Assembly (NCBI GenBank): GCA_038246785.1
Contig: JBBRVP010000036.1
Coordinates: 1 to 35,946, forward strand
Reading direction: 5' to 3'
From: JBBRVP01 sp038246785
Lineage (GTDB): Bacteria; Actinomycetota; Actinomycetes; Jiangellales; Jiangellaceae
Length of the DNA: 35,946 nucleotides
The position numbers and the translations under genes are program-made. The notes beneath the pieces are model-generated. The model had not been told where the DNA came from. It worked only from the letters and a program-made list of their open reading frames with translations, and searched no databases. Shown piece by piece: positions 16,154 to 24,615 of this stretch. Every line of letters starts with the position of its first letter. Positions within the stretch are counted from its first letter, which is position 1.

Positions 16154-17058
16154 GGCCGGGCCTCCTCGGTGACCGATCGGGTCATCGGCAGCCGGGGGTC
16201 GACCGGCTGGTCGGCCCAGGTGCCACGGACCCACGCGTGGTCGGGGTCGTCGCAGATCAACCAGGAGCGCTCCGGCCCGGGCCCGGCCATGACGTTGAGG
16301 TAGTAGAGGTCGTAGCCGGGCGCGGCCATCGACGGCCCGTGCCACCCATGGGGAACCAGCACGACGTCGCCACTGCGCACCTCAGCCAGCACGTCGATCG
16401 GGCGAAGCGGCGTCCCGTACACGCGGTGGTACGCGAACCCACGGGGGGCGGAGCCCCCCGTGCGTACCTGGAAGTAGTAGATCTCCTCCAGCTCCGCCTC
16501 GACGCCGGGTCGCTCCTCGTCGTGCTTGTGCGGCGGGTAGGAGGACCAGTTGCCTGCCGGCGTGAGGACCTCGACGACGATGAGCCGGTCGGCCTCGAAG
16601 GAGTCGGCAGAGCAGACATTGTTGACCTGCCGCGAGCAGGATCCGGCACCGCGCAGCTCGACCGGGACCTCGTACGCGGCGCGGTATCGGACCGGCAGCC
16701 GGCGCTGGCAGCGGGCGCCCGCGATCGCGAAGCGGCCACCGTCGTCCGACCCGATCACTGCCTCGGCGTCGCGCGGCAGGTAGGCCAGGTCGGTGACGGC
16801 GCTGAAGACGTCGGGGCGCCCGGCCAGCTCGAGCACCTCGCCGTCGCACTCCACGCGGCAGGCACCGGACAAGGGCAGGACGAGCATCTCCTCCACCCCG
16901 GTGTGCAGGCGGTGGGACTGCCCGGCGCCCAGCTTGAGGATGCGTAGCGAGGAGTAGCGCCAGCCGGCGGAGTCGGGGGTGACCTGCACGTCGTACGGCG
17001 GGACAGCCGCGGTGCCGGCGGGCAGGTGCCGGCGCGTCGTCACGGCTTCACCGGGCAT
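16150..17058 (-). CDS. iolB: 5-deoxy-glucuronate isomerase
   Basis: This 302-residue cupin-fold enzyme isomerises 5-deoxyglucuronate to 5-keto-2-deoxygluconate. The metal ligands are in PPHKHDEE (H177, H179), LEEIYYF (E191/E192) and VLVPHGWHG (H237); all are intact. The ATG at 17058 gives the family length; upstream in-frame sequence is a shadow of iolC. Its start lies 11 bp inside the end of iolC and its stop overlaps the iolD TTG, so translation is probably coupled on both sides. Confidence 0.94.
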   Translation of the reverse strand: MPGEAVTTRRHLPAGTAAVPPYDVQVTPDSAGWRYSSLRILKLGAGQSHRLHTGVEEMLVLPLSGACRVECDGEVLELAGRPDVFSAVTDLAYLPRDAEAVIGSDDGGRFAIAGARCQRRLPVRYRAAYEVPVELRGAGSCSRQVNNVCSADSFEADRLIVVEVLTPAGNWSSYPPHKHDEERPGVEAELEEIYYFQVRTGGSAPRGFAYHRVYGTPLRPIDVLAEVRSGDVVLVPHGWHGPSMAAPGYDLYYLNVMAGPGPERSWLICDDPDHAWVRGTWADQPVDPRLPMTRSVTEEARP

Positions 17059-17998
17059 GCGTGGTCTCCAGTGCCGCCTCCACCTCGGACTCGGTGGGCA
17101 TCGCCGGCGAGCACTCGAGCCGGCTCGCGACCAGCGCGCCGGCGGCATTGGCGAAGCGGAGCAGTCGCTCCAGCGGCCAGCCGGCAAGCAGCCCGTGGCA
17201 GAGGGCGCCGCCGAACGCGTCGCCGGCGCCAAGGCCGTTGACGACCTCGACCGGCATCGGCGGCACCTCGACCCGCTCGTCCGCGGTGCAGCCGAGCACG
17301 CCGTCGAGTCCCTGCTTGACGACGGCGAGCTCGACGCCGTGCTCGAGGAGTGCGTGCGCCGCACGTAACGGCTCACGCTCGCCGACCGCCGTCTCGCACT
17401 CGTCGAGGTTGCCGACGGCGACGGTCGCGGCCGGCAGGACAGACCGCACCTGCTCGCGGGCCGCCTCTCGCGAGCCCCAGAACATCGGGCGGTAGTCCAG
17501 GTCGAGCACGGTGTGCCGCCGGGCTCCCCGCGCCTGCAGAGCCACCTGGTGGGCGGTCCGACTGGGTTCCTGCGACAGTCCTGTCACGGTGACCCAGAGC
17601 ACGCCGGCCGCCCGGATCGCCGTGAGATCGAGCTCGTCGGCGGATAGCTGGAGGTCGGGGGCGGGTTGCCGGCCGTAGAAGTAGAGCGGGAAGTCGTCGG
17701 GAGGGAACACCTCGCAGAACGTGACCTGCGTGAGCAGACCCGGGACTGCAGCCACGTACCGGTCATCGACGCCGTAGTCGCGCAGTTGTCGGACAAGGAA
17801 GCGACCGAACGGGTCATCCCCGGTCCGGGTGACGACCGCGGCGCGGCGCCCGTAGCGTGCCGCGGCGACCGCGACGTTGGACGGCGAGCCGCCGACGTAC
17901 TTGCCGAAGGTCTCGACGTCCTCGAGGCCGACGCCGAGTTGCAGCGGGTAGACGTCGACGCTGATCCGTCCCACCGTCAACACGTCGAGCGCTGTCAC
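17048..17998 (-). CDS. iolC: 5-dehydro-2-deoxygluconokinase
   Basis: This 316-residue PfkB/ribokinase-family kinase phosphorylates 5-keto-2-deoxygluconate at C6. Motifs are VGRISVDVYPLQLG at the N-terminus, YVGGSPSNVAVAAARYG (substrate lid), and VNGLGAGDAFGGAL with the catalytic Asp of the GAGD anion hole. The GTG at 17998 overlaps the iolG stop in GTGA. Unlike some IolC proteins it is not fused to the DUF2090 aldolase-like domain, and no separate aldolase (IolJ) is found in the window, so the cleavage step must be encoded elsewhere. Confidence 0.93.
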   Translation of the reverse strand: MTALDVLTVGRISVDVYPLQLGVGLEDVETFGKYVGGSPSNVAVAAARYGRRAAVVTRTGDDPFGRFLVRQLRDYGVDDRYVAAVPGLLTQVTFCEVFPPDDFPLYFYGRQPAPDLQLSADELDLTAIRAAGVLWVTVTGLSQEPSRTAHQVALQARGARRHTVLDLDYRPMFWGSREAAREQVRSVLPAATVAVGNLDECETAVGEREPLRAAHALLEHGVELAVVKQGLDGVLGCTADERVEVPPMPVEVVNGLGAGDAFGGALCHGLLAGWPLERLLRFANAAGALVASRLECSPAMPTESEVEAALETTHAR

Positions 17999-18990
17999 AG
18001 CCGGACCTCCGCGACGCGCACCGGTCGGTGCTCGAGCCGCGAGCGGGTCGCGGCCTCCGCGACGTAGAACGCCTCGAGCGCGTCGTGCACGGTGCAGGGG
18101 CTCTGCCGACGTCCGCGGGCCACGTCGACGAAGGCGTTGAGCTCGGCGACGTACGCAGCGTGGAACCGCACCCAGAAATTCGGCCACGGCGGGCCGGCGG
18201 GGAACTCGACGCCCGGCTCGGCGGAGGCCAGCGGGGTGTGCTCGTCGAGCCCGACCGCCCACGTGCCGAGCGTGCCCGCCACCTCCATCCGCACGTCGTG
18301 CCCGGCCCCGTTGTAGCGCGAGCCCTGCAGCGTGACGAGCGTGCCGTCGTCGAGGGTGAGCACTGCGGCCGACTCGTCGACGTCACCGCTCTCGGCGAAG
18401 AAGTCTGCGCCGCGGTTGGCGCCGACGGCGTACACCTCGATGACCTCGCGGCCGGTGACCCAGCGCAAGATGTCGAAGTCGTGGACGTGGCAGTCGCGGT
18501 AGATGCCCCCGGAGGTCGGGAGGTAGTCGGCATGCGGCGGCTCGGGGTCGCCGGTCAGCAGGTGCACCCGGCGAAGCTCGCCGAGCTGTCCGCGGTGAAG
18601 CGCGTCGCGGACCGCGGTGTAGCCGGCGTCGAAGCGGCGCTGGAAGCCGACCTGCGTCGGCACTCCTGTCGTGTCGACCGTGGCGACGACCTGCGCGCTC
18701 GTCGCGACGTCTGGGGCGATCGGCTTCTCGCAGAAGACCGGGCGGCCGCGGCGTGCAGCAGCCACGACCAGCTCGGCGTGGGCCGACGTAGCAGCCGCCA
18801 CGACGACGGCGTCGACGTCGGTGAGGGCGTCGTCCACGCTGCCGTGCTCGACGCCCAGCTTGGCCGCGACCGCCTCGGCGCGGGCCGGGTCGGCATCGGC
18901 CAGCACCAGACGCTCGACGGCCGGGTGGTCGCGGAGCACCCCGGCGTGCGCGGCGCCGATGCGACCGGTGCCGACGAGCCCGACTCGCAT
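17995..18990 (-). CDS. iolG: Inositol 2-dehydrogenase (Gfo/Idh/MocA family)
   Basis: This 331-residue NAD(P)-dependent dehydrogenase oxidises myo-inositol to 2-keto-myo-inositol. The Rossmann motif is GLVGTGRIGAAHA at the N-terminus. The conserved lysine is K89 in FCEKPIA, and the catalytic D-x3-H pair is D166/H170 in YRDCHVHDFDILRW. The ATG at 18990 places the Rossmann strand at residue 2; a slightly longer form from 19014 is possible. It lies 63 bp downstream of the ROK gene and overlaps iolC by 4 bp. Related family members act on scyllo-inositol or glucose, but the operon supports an inositol role. Confidence 0.88.
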   Translation of the reverse strand: MRVGLVGTGRIGAAHAGVLRDHPAVERLVLADADPARAEAVAAKLGVEHGSVDDALTDVDAVVVAAATSAHAELVVAAARRGRPVFCEKPIAPDVATSAQVVATVDTTGVPTQVGFQRRFDAGYTAVRDALHRGQLGELRRVHLLTGDPEPPHADYLPTSGGIYRDCHVHDFDILRWVTGREVIEVYAVGANRGADFFAESGDVDESAAVLTLDDGTLVTLQGSRYNGAGHDVRMEVAGTLGTWAVGLDEHTPLASAEPGVEFPAGPPWPNFWVRFHAAYVAELNAFVDVARGRRQSPCTVHDALEAFYVAEAATRSRLEHRPVRVAEVRL

Positions 18991-19053
18991 GAGGTCAGCC
19001 TCTCGTGAGGACACGGCTCTCCATGTCTACCGGATCTCGCTACACCGTCTCAC

Positions 19054-20118
19054 TCACCCTCGTCGCGCAGCCACCCGCTGCTCCCGCGGCAGCAGCAGCC
19101 GCGTGGTCACCAGCCGGGCGTGCGTACGCCGCCCGCGCGGAGCGCTGCGCGCCAGGTCGGCAGCGCCGATGAGCCCGGCGTCGTTGCGCATCGCGGCCAG
19201 CCGGATGTCTGCCTCGGGCCGGAAGCCGCGGCCGGTGAGGGTGCGGCGGAACGACGCCCTGGTTGGCGCGAGCAGCAGCTCGCCGGCTTCCGAGACCCCA
19301 CCGCCGATGACGAAGACGGCCGGGTCGAAAGCGGCAGCCAGGTTGGCCAGCCCGATGCCGAGCCAGCGGCCGACGTCCTCCATGAGCTCGGTCGCGGCGG
19401 CGTCGCCCTGGTGCGCCAGCTGGCTCACCATCGGACCGGTGATGCGGGACGGGTCCCCGTCGACCTCCTCGAGCATCCGGTGGGCCACCGGCGAGCCGGC
19501 GGCGGCCATCTCGCGGGCCTCGCGCACGAGGGCGTTGCCGCTGGCGTACTGCTCCCAGCAGCCGCGGTTGCCGCACTCGCACCGGTGGCCGCCGGGGACG
19601 AGCACCATGTGCCCGAATTCCCCCGCCATCCCGTAGCGGCCGCGGTTGAGCGCGCCGTCGAGGACTACCGCGCCGCCGATGCCGGTCCCCAGGTTGACGG
19701 CGATCACGTGCGACTCCCCGACCGCGGAGCCGAAGCGGCACTCGGCCCAGGCGGCGGCGTTGGCGTCGTTCTCGACCACGACCGGCAGGCCCGTGCGGCG
19801 GGACACCGCGTCGCGCAGCGGCTCGGCACGCCACGACAGGTGGGGCGCGAACAGCACCGACGAGCGGGTCACGTCGACGAAACCGGCGGCGCCGATGCCG
19901 ACGGCGCTGACGTCCCACTCCTGCGCCAGCTCGGCGATGGCGTCGGCGATGGTGTCCTCGACGACTGCGGGGCTCATCGACCGGTGCGGGGTCTCCCGCC
20001 GTGCCCGGGCCAGGACGGCACCCTCGGCGTCGACGACGCCGGCGGCCACCTTCGTACCGCCGATGTCGATGCCGACGGTGAGCCGGTGCACGATCGAGCG
20101 CCGCCTCGGCTCGGTCAT
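19054..20118 (-). CDS. ROK-family sugar kinase (glucokinase-like), first gene of the iol operon
   Basis: This protein of about 354 residues is an ROK kinase. ATP-binding DIGGTK is at 18-23, the catalytic Asp is D118 in VENDANAAAWAE, the phosphate motif GTGIGG is at 144-149, and the zinc site is H170 with CECGNRGC (180-187). No DNA-binding domain precedes the kinase part, so it is an enzyme and not a NagC/XylR-type repressor. The best match by motif is glucokinase, but its position at the head of the inositol genes leaves another sugar possible. Start candidates are ATG 20118 and GTG 20091; the latter has GAGGCGG upstream. Repeat copy B lies just upstream. Confidence 0.87.
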   Translation of the reverse strand: MTEPRRRSIVHRLTVGIDIGGTKVAAGVVDAEGAVLARARRETPHRSMSPAVVEDTIADAIAELAQEWDVSAVGIGAAGFVDVTRSSVLFAPHLSWRAEPLRDAVSRRTGLPVVVENDANAAAWAECRFGSAVGESHVIAVNLGTGIGGAVVLDGALNRGRYGMAGEFGHMVLVPGGHRCECGNRGCWEQYASGNALVREAREMAAAGSPVAHRMLEEVDGDPSRITGPMVSQLAHQGDAAATELMEDVGRWLGIGLANLAAAFDPAVFVIGGGVSEAGELLLAPTRASFRRTLTGRGFRPEADIRLAAMRNDAGLIGAADLARSAPRGRRTHARLVTTRLLLPREQRVAARRG

Positions 20119-20176
20119 GGAGCCCGAGCATGGCACGCCGCCGCGACCAGCCGCCGCAACCGGGCCCTTGGCGACC

Positions 20177-20249
20177 CGTACTCCCCCTTGACGACTCCTG
20201 CAGGACGCGGGAGGGGGGTATTGATCACGTTAACGTGATCAACTCGGGC
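20177..20249. repeat. 73-bp composite palindromic element, copy B
   Basis: This copy is identical to 5783-5855 at 66 of 73 positions. It carries a perfect 22-bp palindrome at 20221-20242 centred on CGTTAACG and the same inner CCTGCAGG. The outer stem is kept through changes on the right arm, with one wobble and one mismatch. It contains the stop codon of the acyl-CoA ligase gene (20239-20241) and ends 59 bp upstream of the ROK kinase start, again between two minus-strand genes. Confidence 0.85.
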
Positions 20250-21873
20250 TGGCACCCTCGACGGTCAGGGCGCCGTCGGCGTAGCGGGCGCGGAGCTGCT
20301 TCTTGTCGAACTTGCCGACGCTCGTCTTCGGCACCTCGTCGATGAACGTCCACCGCTCGGGCACCTGCCAGTCGGCGACGCGGCCGGACAGGAACTCGCG
20401 CAGCTCCTCCGGCGTGACGGTCTGCCCCTCCCGCACGACGACGCAGGCCAGCGGGCGCTCGCCCCACTTCTCGTCGGGCACGCCGACGACACTGGCCTCG
20501 GCCACCGCGGGGTGGGCCATCAGCTGCGACTCCAGCTCGACGGAGGAGATCCACTCCCCGCCGGACTTGATGACGTCCTTGACCCGGTCGGTGAGCGTGA
20601 GAAAGCCGTCGGGGGAGATGCGGCCGACGTCGCCGGTGCGCAACCAGCCGTCGTCGAACTTGTCCGGGTCCTCGGCCCCGTAGTAGCTCCCGGTGATCCA
20701 CGGACCGCGCACCTCGAGCTCGCCGACGCTCTCGTTGTCCCAGGGCAGGACGCTGCCGTCGCCACCGACCAGGCGCGCCTCGACGCCGCCGACTATCCGC
20801 CCCTGGGTGAGCCGGTAGCGCATGACCTCGGCCGGGTCCTCGACCCCGGCCGGCACCCTGGCCAGCGAGCCGAGCGGCGAGGTCTCTGTCATGCCCCAGG
20901 CGTGCAGCAACGTGATGCCGATGCGGTCGAAGGCCTCCATCAGCGCCGGCGGGCAGGCGGAGCCGCCGATGATGGCCTCCCGGATCGAGGACACGTCGGC
21001 GTCGGGGTGGGTCTGCACGTACTGCAGCAGGCCGGCCCAGATCGTCGGCACGCCGGCCGCCTTGGTGGGCCGCGCCCGGGCGATGACGCCGGCGAGCGGC
21101 TCGGGGGCGAGGAAGCGGTCGGGCATGACGAGGGAGGCGCCGGTGAGGAGCGCGGCGTACGGCATCCCCCAGGCCAGCACGTGGAACTGCGGCACCACCA
21201 TGAGCACCAAGTCGCGCGCGGACATGTCGAAGACGTCGGGGACGGCGATGCCCCACGAGTGCAAGAAGATGGAGCGGTGGCTGTAGGCCACCCCCTTCGG
21301 GTCGCCGGTCGTCCCCGACGAGTAGCACATCGCGGCCGCGTCGGCCTCGGGGACGTCCGGCCATGCGTAGCTGTCGGGTTGGGCGGCGAGCAGGTCGGCG
21401 TAGGAGTGCACCTGCACCGCACCGCCCCCGAGGACCGACGTGTCGCCTGGGCCGTTGACGACGACGTGCTCGACCGTCTTCATCTCCGGCAGCAGCTTGG
21501 CGAACACCGGCAGCAGGGTGTTGTCGACGATGACCACGCGGTCCTCGGCGTGGTTGGCCACCCAGACCACTTGCTCGGGGAAGAGCCGGATGTTGAGCGG
21601 GTGCAGCACGGCGCCCATGGACGGTACGCCGAAGTAGGCCTCGAGGTGCTCCTGGTTGTTCCACATGAACGTCGCGACCCGGTCGTCGCCGGACACCCCC
21701 AGCCCGGCCAGCGCGTTCGCGAGCCGCGCCGCGTTGCGGCCGACGTCGGCGTACGTCGCGCGCCGCAGCCCGTCCGCGGTCGCCGTGACCACTTCGCTGC
21801 GGCCGTGCACGACCGAGCCGTGCTCCAGCAGCGTCCGGATCTGCAGCGGGGTGTCCATCATCGTGCTGCGCAC
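20239..21873 (-). CDS. Acyl-CoA ligase (medium/long-chain fatty acid-CoA ligase type)
   Basis: This 544-residue protein is an ANL-superfamily adenylating enzyme forming acyl-CoA from a carboxylate, ATP and CoA. The P-loop YSSGTTGDPKG is at 184-194. Further motifs are HAWGMTETSPLG (A5), DGWLRTGDVG (A7), DRVKDVIKSGGEWIS (A8) and VGKFDKK with the catalytic Lys521 (A10). The overall sequence resembles AlkK/FadD-type ligases. The GTG at 21873 is preceded by GAGGAGGA at ideal spacing; ATG at 21861 or 21858 are alternatives. The stop codon lies inside repeat copy B. The natural substrate is not evident. Confidence 0.92.
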   Translation of the reverse strand: MRSTMMDTPLQIRTLLEHGSVVHGRSEVVTATADGLRRATYADVGRNAARLANALAGLGVSGDDRVATFMWNNQEHLEAYFGVPSMGAVLHPLNIRLFPEQVVWVANHAEDRVVIVDNTLLPVFAKLLPEMKTVEHVVVNGPGDTSVLGGGAVQVHSYADLLAAQPDSYAWPDVPEADAAAMCYSSGTTGDPKGVAYSHRSIFLHSWGIAVPDVFDMSARDLVLMVVPQFHVLAWGMPYAALLTGASLVMPDRFLAPEPLAGVIARARPTKAAGVPTIWAGLLQYVQTHPDADVSSIREAIIGGSACPPALMEAFDRIGITLLHAWGMTETSPLGSLARVPAGVEDPAEVMRYRLTQGRIVGGVEARLVGGDGSVLPWDNESVGELEVRGPWITGSYYGAEDPDKFDDGWLRTGDVGRISPDGFLTLTDRVKDVIKSGGEWISSVELESQLMAHPAVAEASVVGVPDEKWGERPLACVVVREGQTVTPEELREFLSGRVADWQVPERWTFIDEVPKTSVGKFDKKQLRARYADGALTVEGASPS

Positions 21874-22047
21874 GGAGTCCTCCTCGACGCGGGGCTGTCT
21901 CGCGGTCACCCTGCCCCACGCAGGGCGGGACCGCCAGGGCCGCGGGTCGCCGGAGGGCCCCGGAGCCCTCTCCCACCGTGGCGGGGGTCCCCAGCCCCGA
22001 TAGGTGGGGACGGGGGCAGCGCACGCCCACCGCGTACCCTCCGTCCC
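21874..22047. other. Divergent intergenic region with stacked small hairpins
   Basis: Between the acyl-CoA ligase and the membrane-protein pair are several short inverted repeats: GAGGGC/GCCCTC at 21953-21970 and GTCCCCA/TGGGGAC around 21987-22011. Part of this (21979-22004) recurs inverted at 29308-29333. Promoters for both directions must lie here but none is clear. Confidence 0.4.
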
Positions 22048-22521
22048 GTGAGCCGGCCGGCCGACGCACTCGAGGTCGAGCGCGTCCGCGGACCCGGTCG
22101 GGTCACCCGGCTCGTCGTCCCGGTCGTCGCGCTGGGGGCCCTGCTGGCCGGCACGCTCGTCGACCGCGACGACTGGTTCCCGTTCGGGCCGCTGGCGCAG
22201 TACGCCACCGCGACCAAGCTGGACGGCCAGGTGCGCTCGACCTACGTCCTCGCCGACACCACCGACGGGACGCGGGTGCGGGTGCCGCTCGACCCCACCG
22301 GCACAGGCATCGGCCGGGCCGAGGTCGAGGGTCAGCTCGGCCGCATCACCGAAGACCCCGCCCTCCTGCAGAGCCTGTCCGACGCCTGGTCCCAGTTGCA
22401 CCCGGACCGCCCGCAGTACGTCCGGCTCCTGCTCATGCGCGACGACTACCAGCTCCGCGACGGCCGGCGCGTCGGCGCGCCGACGACCCGCACCCTGGCG
22501 GTCTGGACGGTGCGCCGGTGA
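22048..22521 (+). CDS. Small membrane-anchored protein, first of a coupled pair
   Basis: This 157-residue protein has one N-terminal hydrophobic segment (LVVPVVALGALLAGTLV, about 21-37) followed by a soluble region with DDWFPFGPLAQYA, STYVLADTTDGTRVRVPL and YVRLLLMRDDYQLRDG. I do not recognise a named domain. The part after the anchor probably lies outside the cell. The GTG at 22048 is supported by the position of the anchor. Its stop overlaps the GTG of the next gene in GTGA, which suggests a joint function with the multi-pass protein that follows. Confidence 0.75.
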   Translation: MSRPADALEVERVRGPGRVTRLVVPVVALGALLAGTLVDRDDWFPFGPLAQYATATKLDGQVRSTYVLADTTDGTRVRVPLDPTGTGIGRAEVEGQLGRITEDPALLQSLSDAWSQLHPDRPQYVRLLLMRDDYQLRDGRRVGAPTTRTLAVWTVRR

Positions 22522-23387
22522 GCGCGCTCGCCCGCTGGTGGCTCGCTCCGGCACCGAAGGCGCGGGTCGCCCTGTTCCGTACGGCGATCTACCTCTTCGT
22601 GGTCTTCGACGTCCTCATGCTCGTCAACGACGTCGTCCCGCACGGCTACGCGCCGGCGCTCTACCAGCCGCTGCTCGTCGGCCGCCTGCTCCACCTGCCG
22701 ACGCCCACCCCGGCGATCACCCACACGTTGCAGGTCGTCCTGCTGGCTTCCACCCTCGTGGGCGCTTCCGGGCGGCTGCCCCGGCTGGCCGGTTGGACGG
22801 TGGCCGCCGGCTACCTGTGGTGGGTGATCATCGGGATGTCCTACGGCAAGGTCGACCACGACCACCTGGCGCTCGTCGTCGCGCTGTGGGTGCTGCCGAC
22901 GGTCGGCCCGGCCGGATTCGGCGACCGCACCCCCAGCGAGGCCGCCGGGTGGGCGCTGCGGGCGGTCCAGGTCGCCACCATCGCGACGTACTTCGGCTCG
23001 TTCCTCAGCAAGTGGGTGCGCTCCGGCTCGCCGCTCACCTGGGCCAACAGCGCGATCTTCACCTGGGCGATCACCCGCCGTGGCTCCGCCCTCGGACGCC
23101 AGCTGCTCGACCACCCGACGCTGCTCGTGCTGGGCCAGTGGGGCCTCATCACGATGGAGATGCTCTCCCCCGTCGTCCTGTTCCTGCGCGGGCGGGCACT
23201 GCTGCTGGCCGGGGTGCTCTGGATGGGCTTCCACCTCGTCACCTGGCTGATGATCGGCATCCACTTCCTGCCGACCGTGGTGTGCTGGCTGGCCTTCGTG
23301 CCGCTCGAGCGGCTGCTGCCGGAGCGCGGCTTCAGGGGCCTCGCCGCGCGCCGGCCGGATCCCGCGCGGGCGACGGCGATCGAGTAG
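22518..23387 (+). CDS. Multi-pass membrane protein, HTTM-like
   Basis: This 289-residue protein has about six to seven hydrophobic segments (for example VALFRTAIYLFVVFDVLMLV, LVVALWVLPTV, LLLAGVLWMGFHLVTWLMIG). DHDHLALVVALW and WANSAIFTWAITRRG recall HTTM-domain proteins, the membrane domain shared with vitamin-K-dependent gamma-carboxylase. The relation is by pattern and is not certain. It is coupled to the upstream anchored protein by a 4-bp overlap. HTTM proteins often act with a DCC-type thiol oxidoreductase, but none is found here. Its function is unknown. Confidence 0.7.
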   Translation: MSALARWWLAPAPKARVALFRTAIYLFVVFDVLMLVNDVVPHGYAPALYQPLLVGRLLHLPTPTPAITHTLQVVLLASTLVGASGRLPRLAGWTVAAGYLWWVIIGMSYGKVDHDHLALVVALWVLPTVGPAGFGDRTPSEAAGWALRAVQVATIATYFGSFLSKWVRSGSPLTWANSAIFTWAITRRGSALGRQLLDHPTLLVLGQWGLITMEMLSPVVLFLRGRALLLAGVLWMGFHLVTWLMIGIHFLPTVVCWLAFVPLERLLPERGFRGLAARRPDPARATAIE

Positions 23388-23392
23388 GTGCG

Positions 23393-24106
23393 GTGGCCGG
23401 CGCTGCGACCGCGGACGCGGTCAAGCGGATCGACCGGGCCGTGTCGTCGCTGGCCCGCCCGCTCGGCCCGTGGCCGTACGCCGAGCCGGCCGGCATTCCC
23501 TGCGTCGCCTACCCGATCCAGGCCGAGTGGGCCGCTCAGGGTGTGCTCACCGAGCGGGCCGCACCGCAGCCTGAGGAGGCAGTCGCCGAGGTCGCCGAAT
23601 GGCTCGACGCGCACGCGGTGGCCGGGTGGCACCTCGTGCTCCCGGAGCACACGCCCGTCCCCGCGGGCTACCGCGAGGTGCTGGCCCTGCACGCCGACAT
23701 GGCCGAGCGGGACTGCGGGCCACCCGAGCTGGCCTCCGGCTTGGAGCTGGTGCCCGCGGCGGAGCCGGAGGAGTTCCTCGTGCCGTACGGCGCCGAGCTG
23801 GCGCCGGTGCTGACCGGGTCACCCGGACCGCCCGACGACCACCTCGTGCTGCTGCGCGCGCACGGCCAGCCGGTGGCCTGTGCGCGGGTGCGGCAGGCTG
23901 CCGGGACGGCGTACGTCAGCGCGGTGACCGTCGCCGCGGGGCACCGCGGCCACGGGCTGGGGCTGGCTGTGTCACGGGCGGCCGCTCACCTGGCGTGGGG
24001 GCTGTCCGACCTCGCCTGGCTGCACCGCGAGGGCGGTCTGGCCCGCCTCTACGCGCCGCTGGGCTTCGCACCGGTGACGGTGCACCGGCACGTGGTCCGC
24101 GGCTGA
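23393..24106 (+). CDS. GNAT-family acetyltransferase
   Basis: This 237-residue protein has an N-terminal region of about 110 residues of unknown role and a C-terminal GNAT domain. The GNAT domain shows PVACARVRQAAGTAYVSAVTV, then VAAGHRGHGLGLAVSRAAA (acetyl-CoA loop), and ends LARLYAPLGFAPVTVHRHVV, the typical last motif. The GTG at 23393 lies 6 bp after the stop of the HTTM-like gene, so it is probably co-transcribed with the two membrane-protein genes. The substrate is not predictable. Confidence 0.83.
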   Translation: MAGAATADAVKRIDRAVSSLARPLGPWPYAEPAGIPCVAYPIQAEWAAQGVLTERAAPQPEEAVAEVAEWLDAHAVAGWHLVLPEHTPVPAGYREVLALHADMAERDCGPPELASGLELVPAAEPEEFLVPYGAELAPVLTGSPGPPDDHLVLLRAHGQPVACARVRQAAGTAYVSAVTVAAGHRGHGLGLAVSRAAAHLAWGLSDLAWLHREGGLARLYAPLGFAPVTVHRHVVRG

Positions 24107-24139
24107 GACATCCGGATCGTCGGCCCGATCGCGGTCGGA

Positions 24140-24580
24140 TCACGGGTTCCACTGGGCGTCGCCCATCCAGGCCCCCTGACCGCCGATGCGGTCGACGGCG
24201 ACGTGGGTGACGAAACCCGGCGGCGGGTCGGGCATCGGCGGGAAGGCCGTGCCCGGCCCGACGTAGGCCTGCGCCAGCTCGTGCAGCAGCTCGGGGGCGC
24301 CGCCTTCGGTGATGCGGGCGGTGCCGTGCACGACGAGGTAGTCGCGCATGCCGACGGGGTTGGCCGTCGAGGCCTCGAACGAGACGACGACCCGCGGGTC
24401 GCGGCGGATGTTGGCCAGCTTGCGCTGCCGACCGTCGAGGTGGGCGGCGACGAGCTCGTCGCCGTCGACGCCGACCCACACGACGGACACCTGCGGCGAG
24501 CCGTCGGCGTTCGTCGTCACGAGGTGGGCGAGCGCGCCGGACTCGACGAGCCGGCGGGCGGCTTCGGGAAGGGCTGCCAT
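24140..24580 (-). CDS. PPOX-class F420-dependent oxidoreductase
   Basis: This 146-residue split-barrel protein matches the pyridoxamine-5'-phosphate-oxidase-like, F420-binding class common in actinobacteria. Typical segments are LAHLVTTNADGSPQVSVVWVGVDGDE, RQRKLANIRRDPRVVVSFE and YLVVHGTARITEGG. These enzymes use reduced F420 on diverse substrates. It converges on the GNAT gene with 33 bp between stops and is divergent from the epimerase gene. Confidence 0.88.
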   Translation of the reverse strand: MAALPEAARRLVESGALAHLVTTNADGSPQVSVVWVGVDGDELVAAHLDGRQRKLANIRRDPRVVVSFEASTANPVGMRDYLVVHGTARITEGGAPELLHELAQAYVGPGTAFPPMPDPPPGFVTHVAVDRIGGQGAWMGDAQWNP

Positions 24581-24615
24581 GCGCTCACCGTGGCACGTGT
24601 CGGCCCCGCCGCGCC

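Noticed and set aside
19054..20118. ROK-family transcriptional repressor controlling the iol operon
   Set aside because: There is no helix-turn-helix N-terminal domain; the protein starts with the kinase fold and has all ATP and catalytic motifs.
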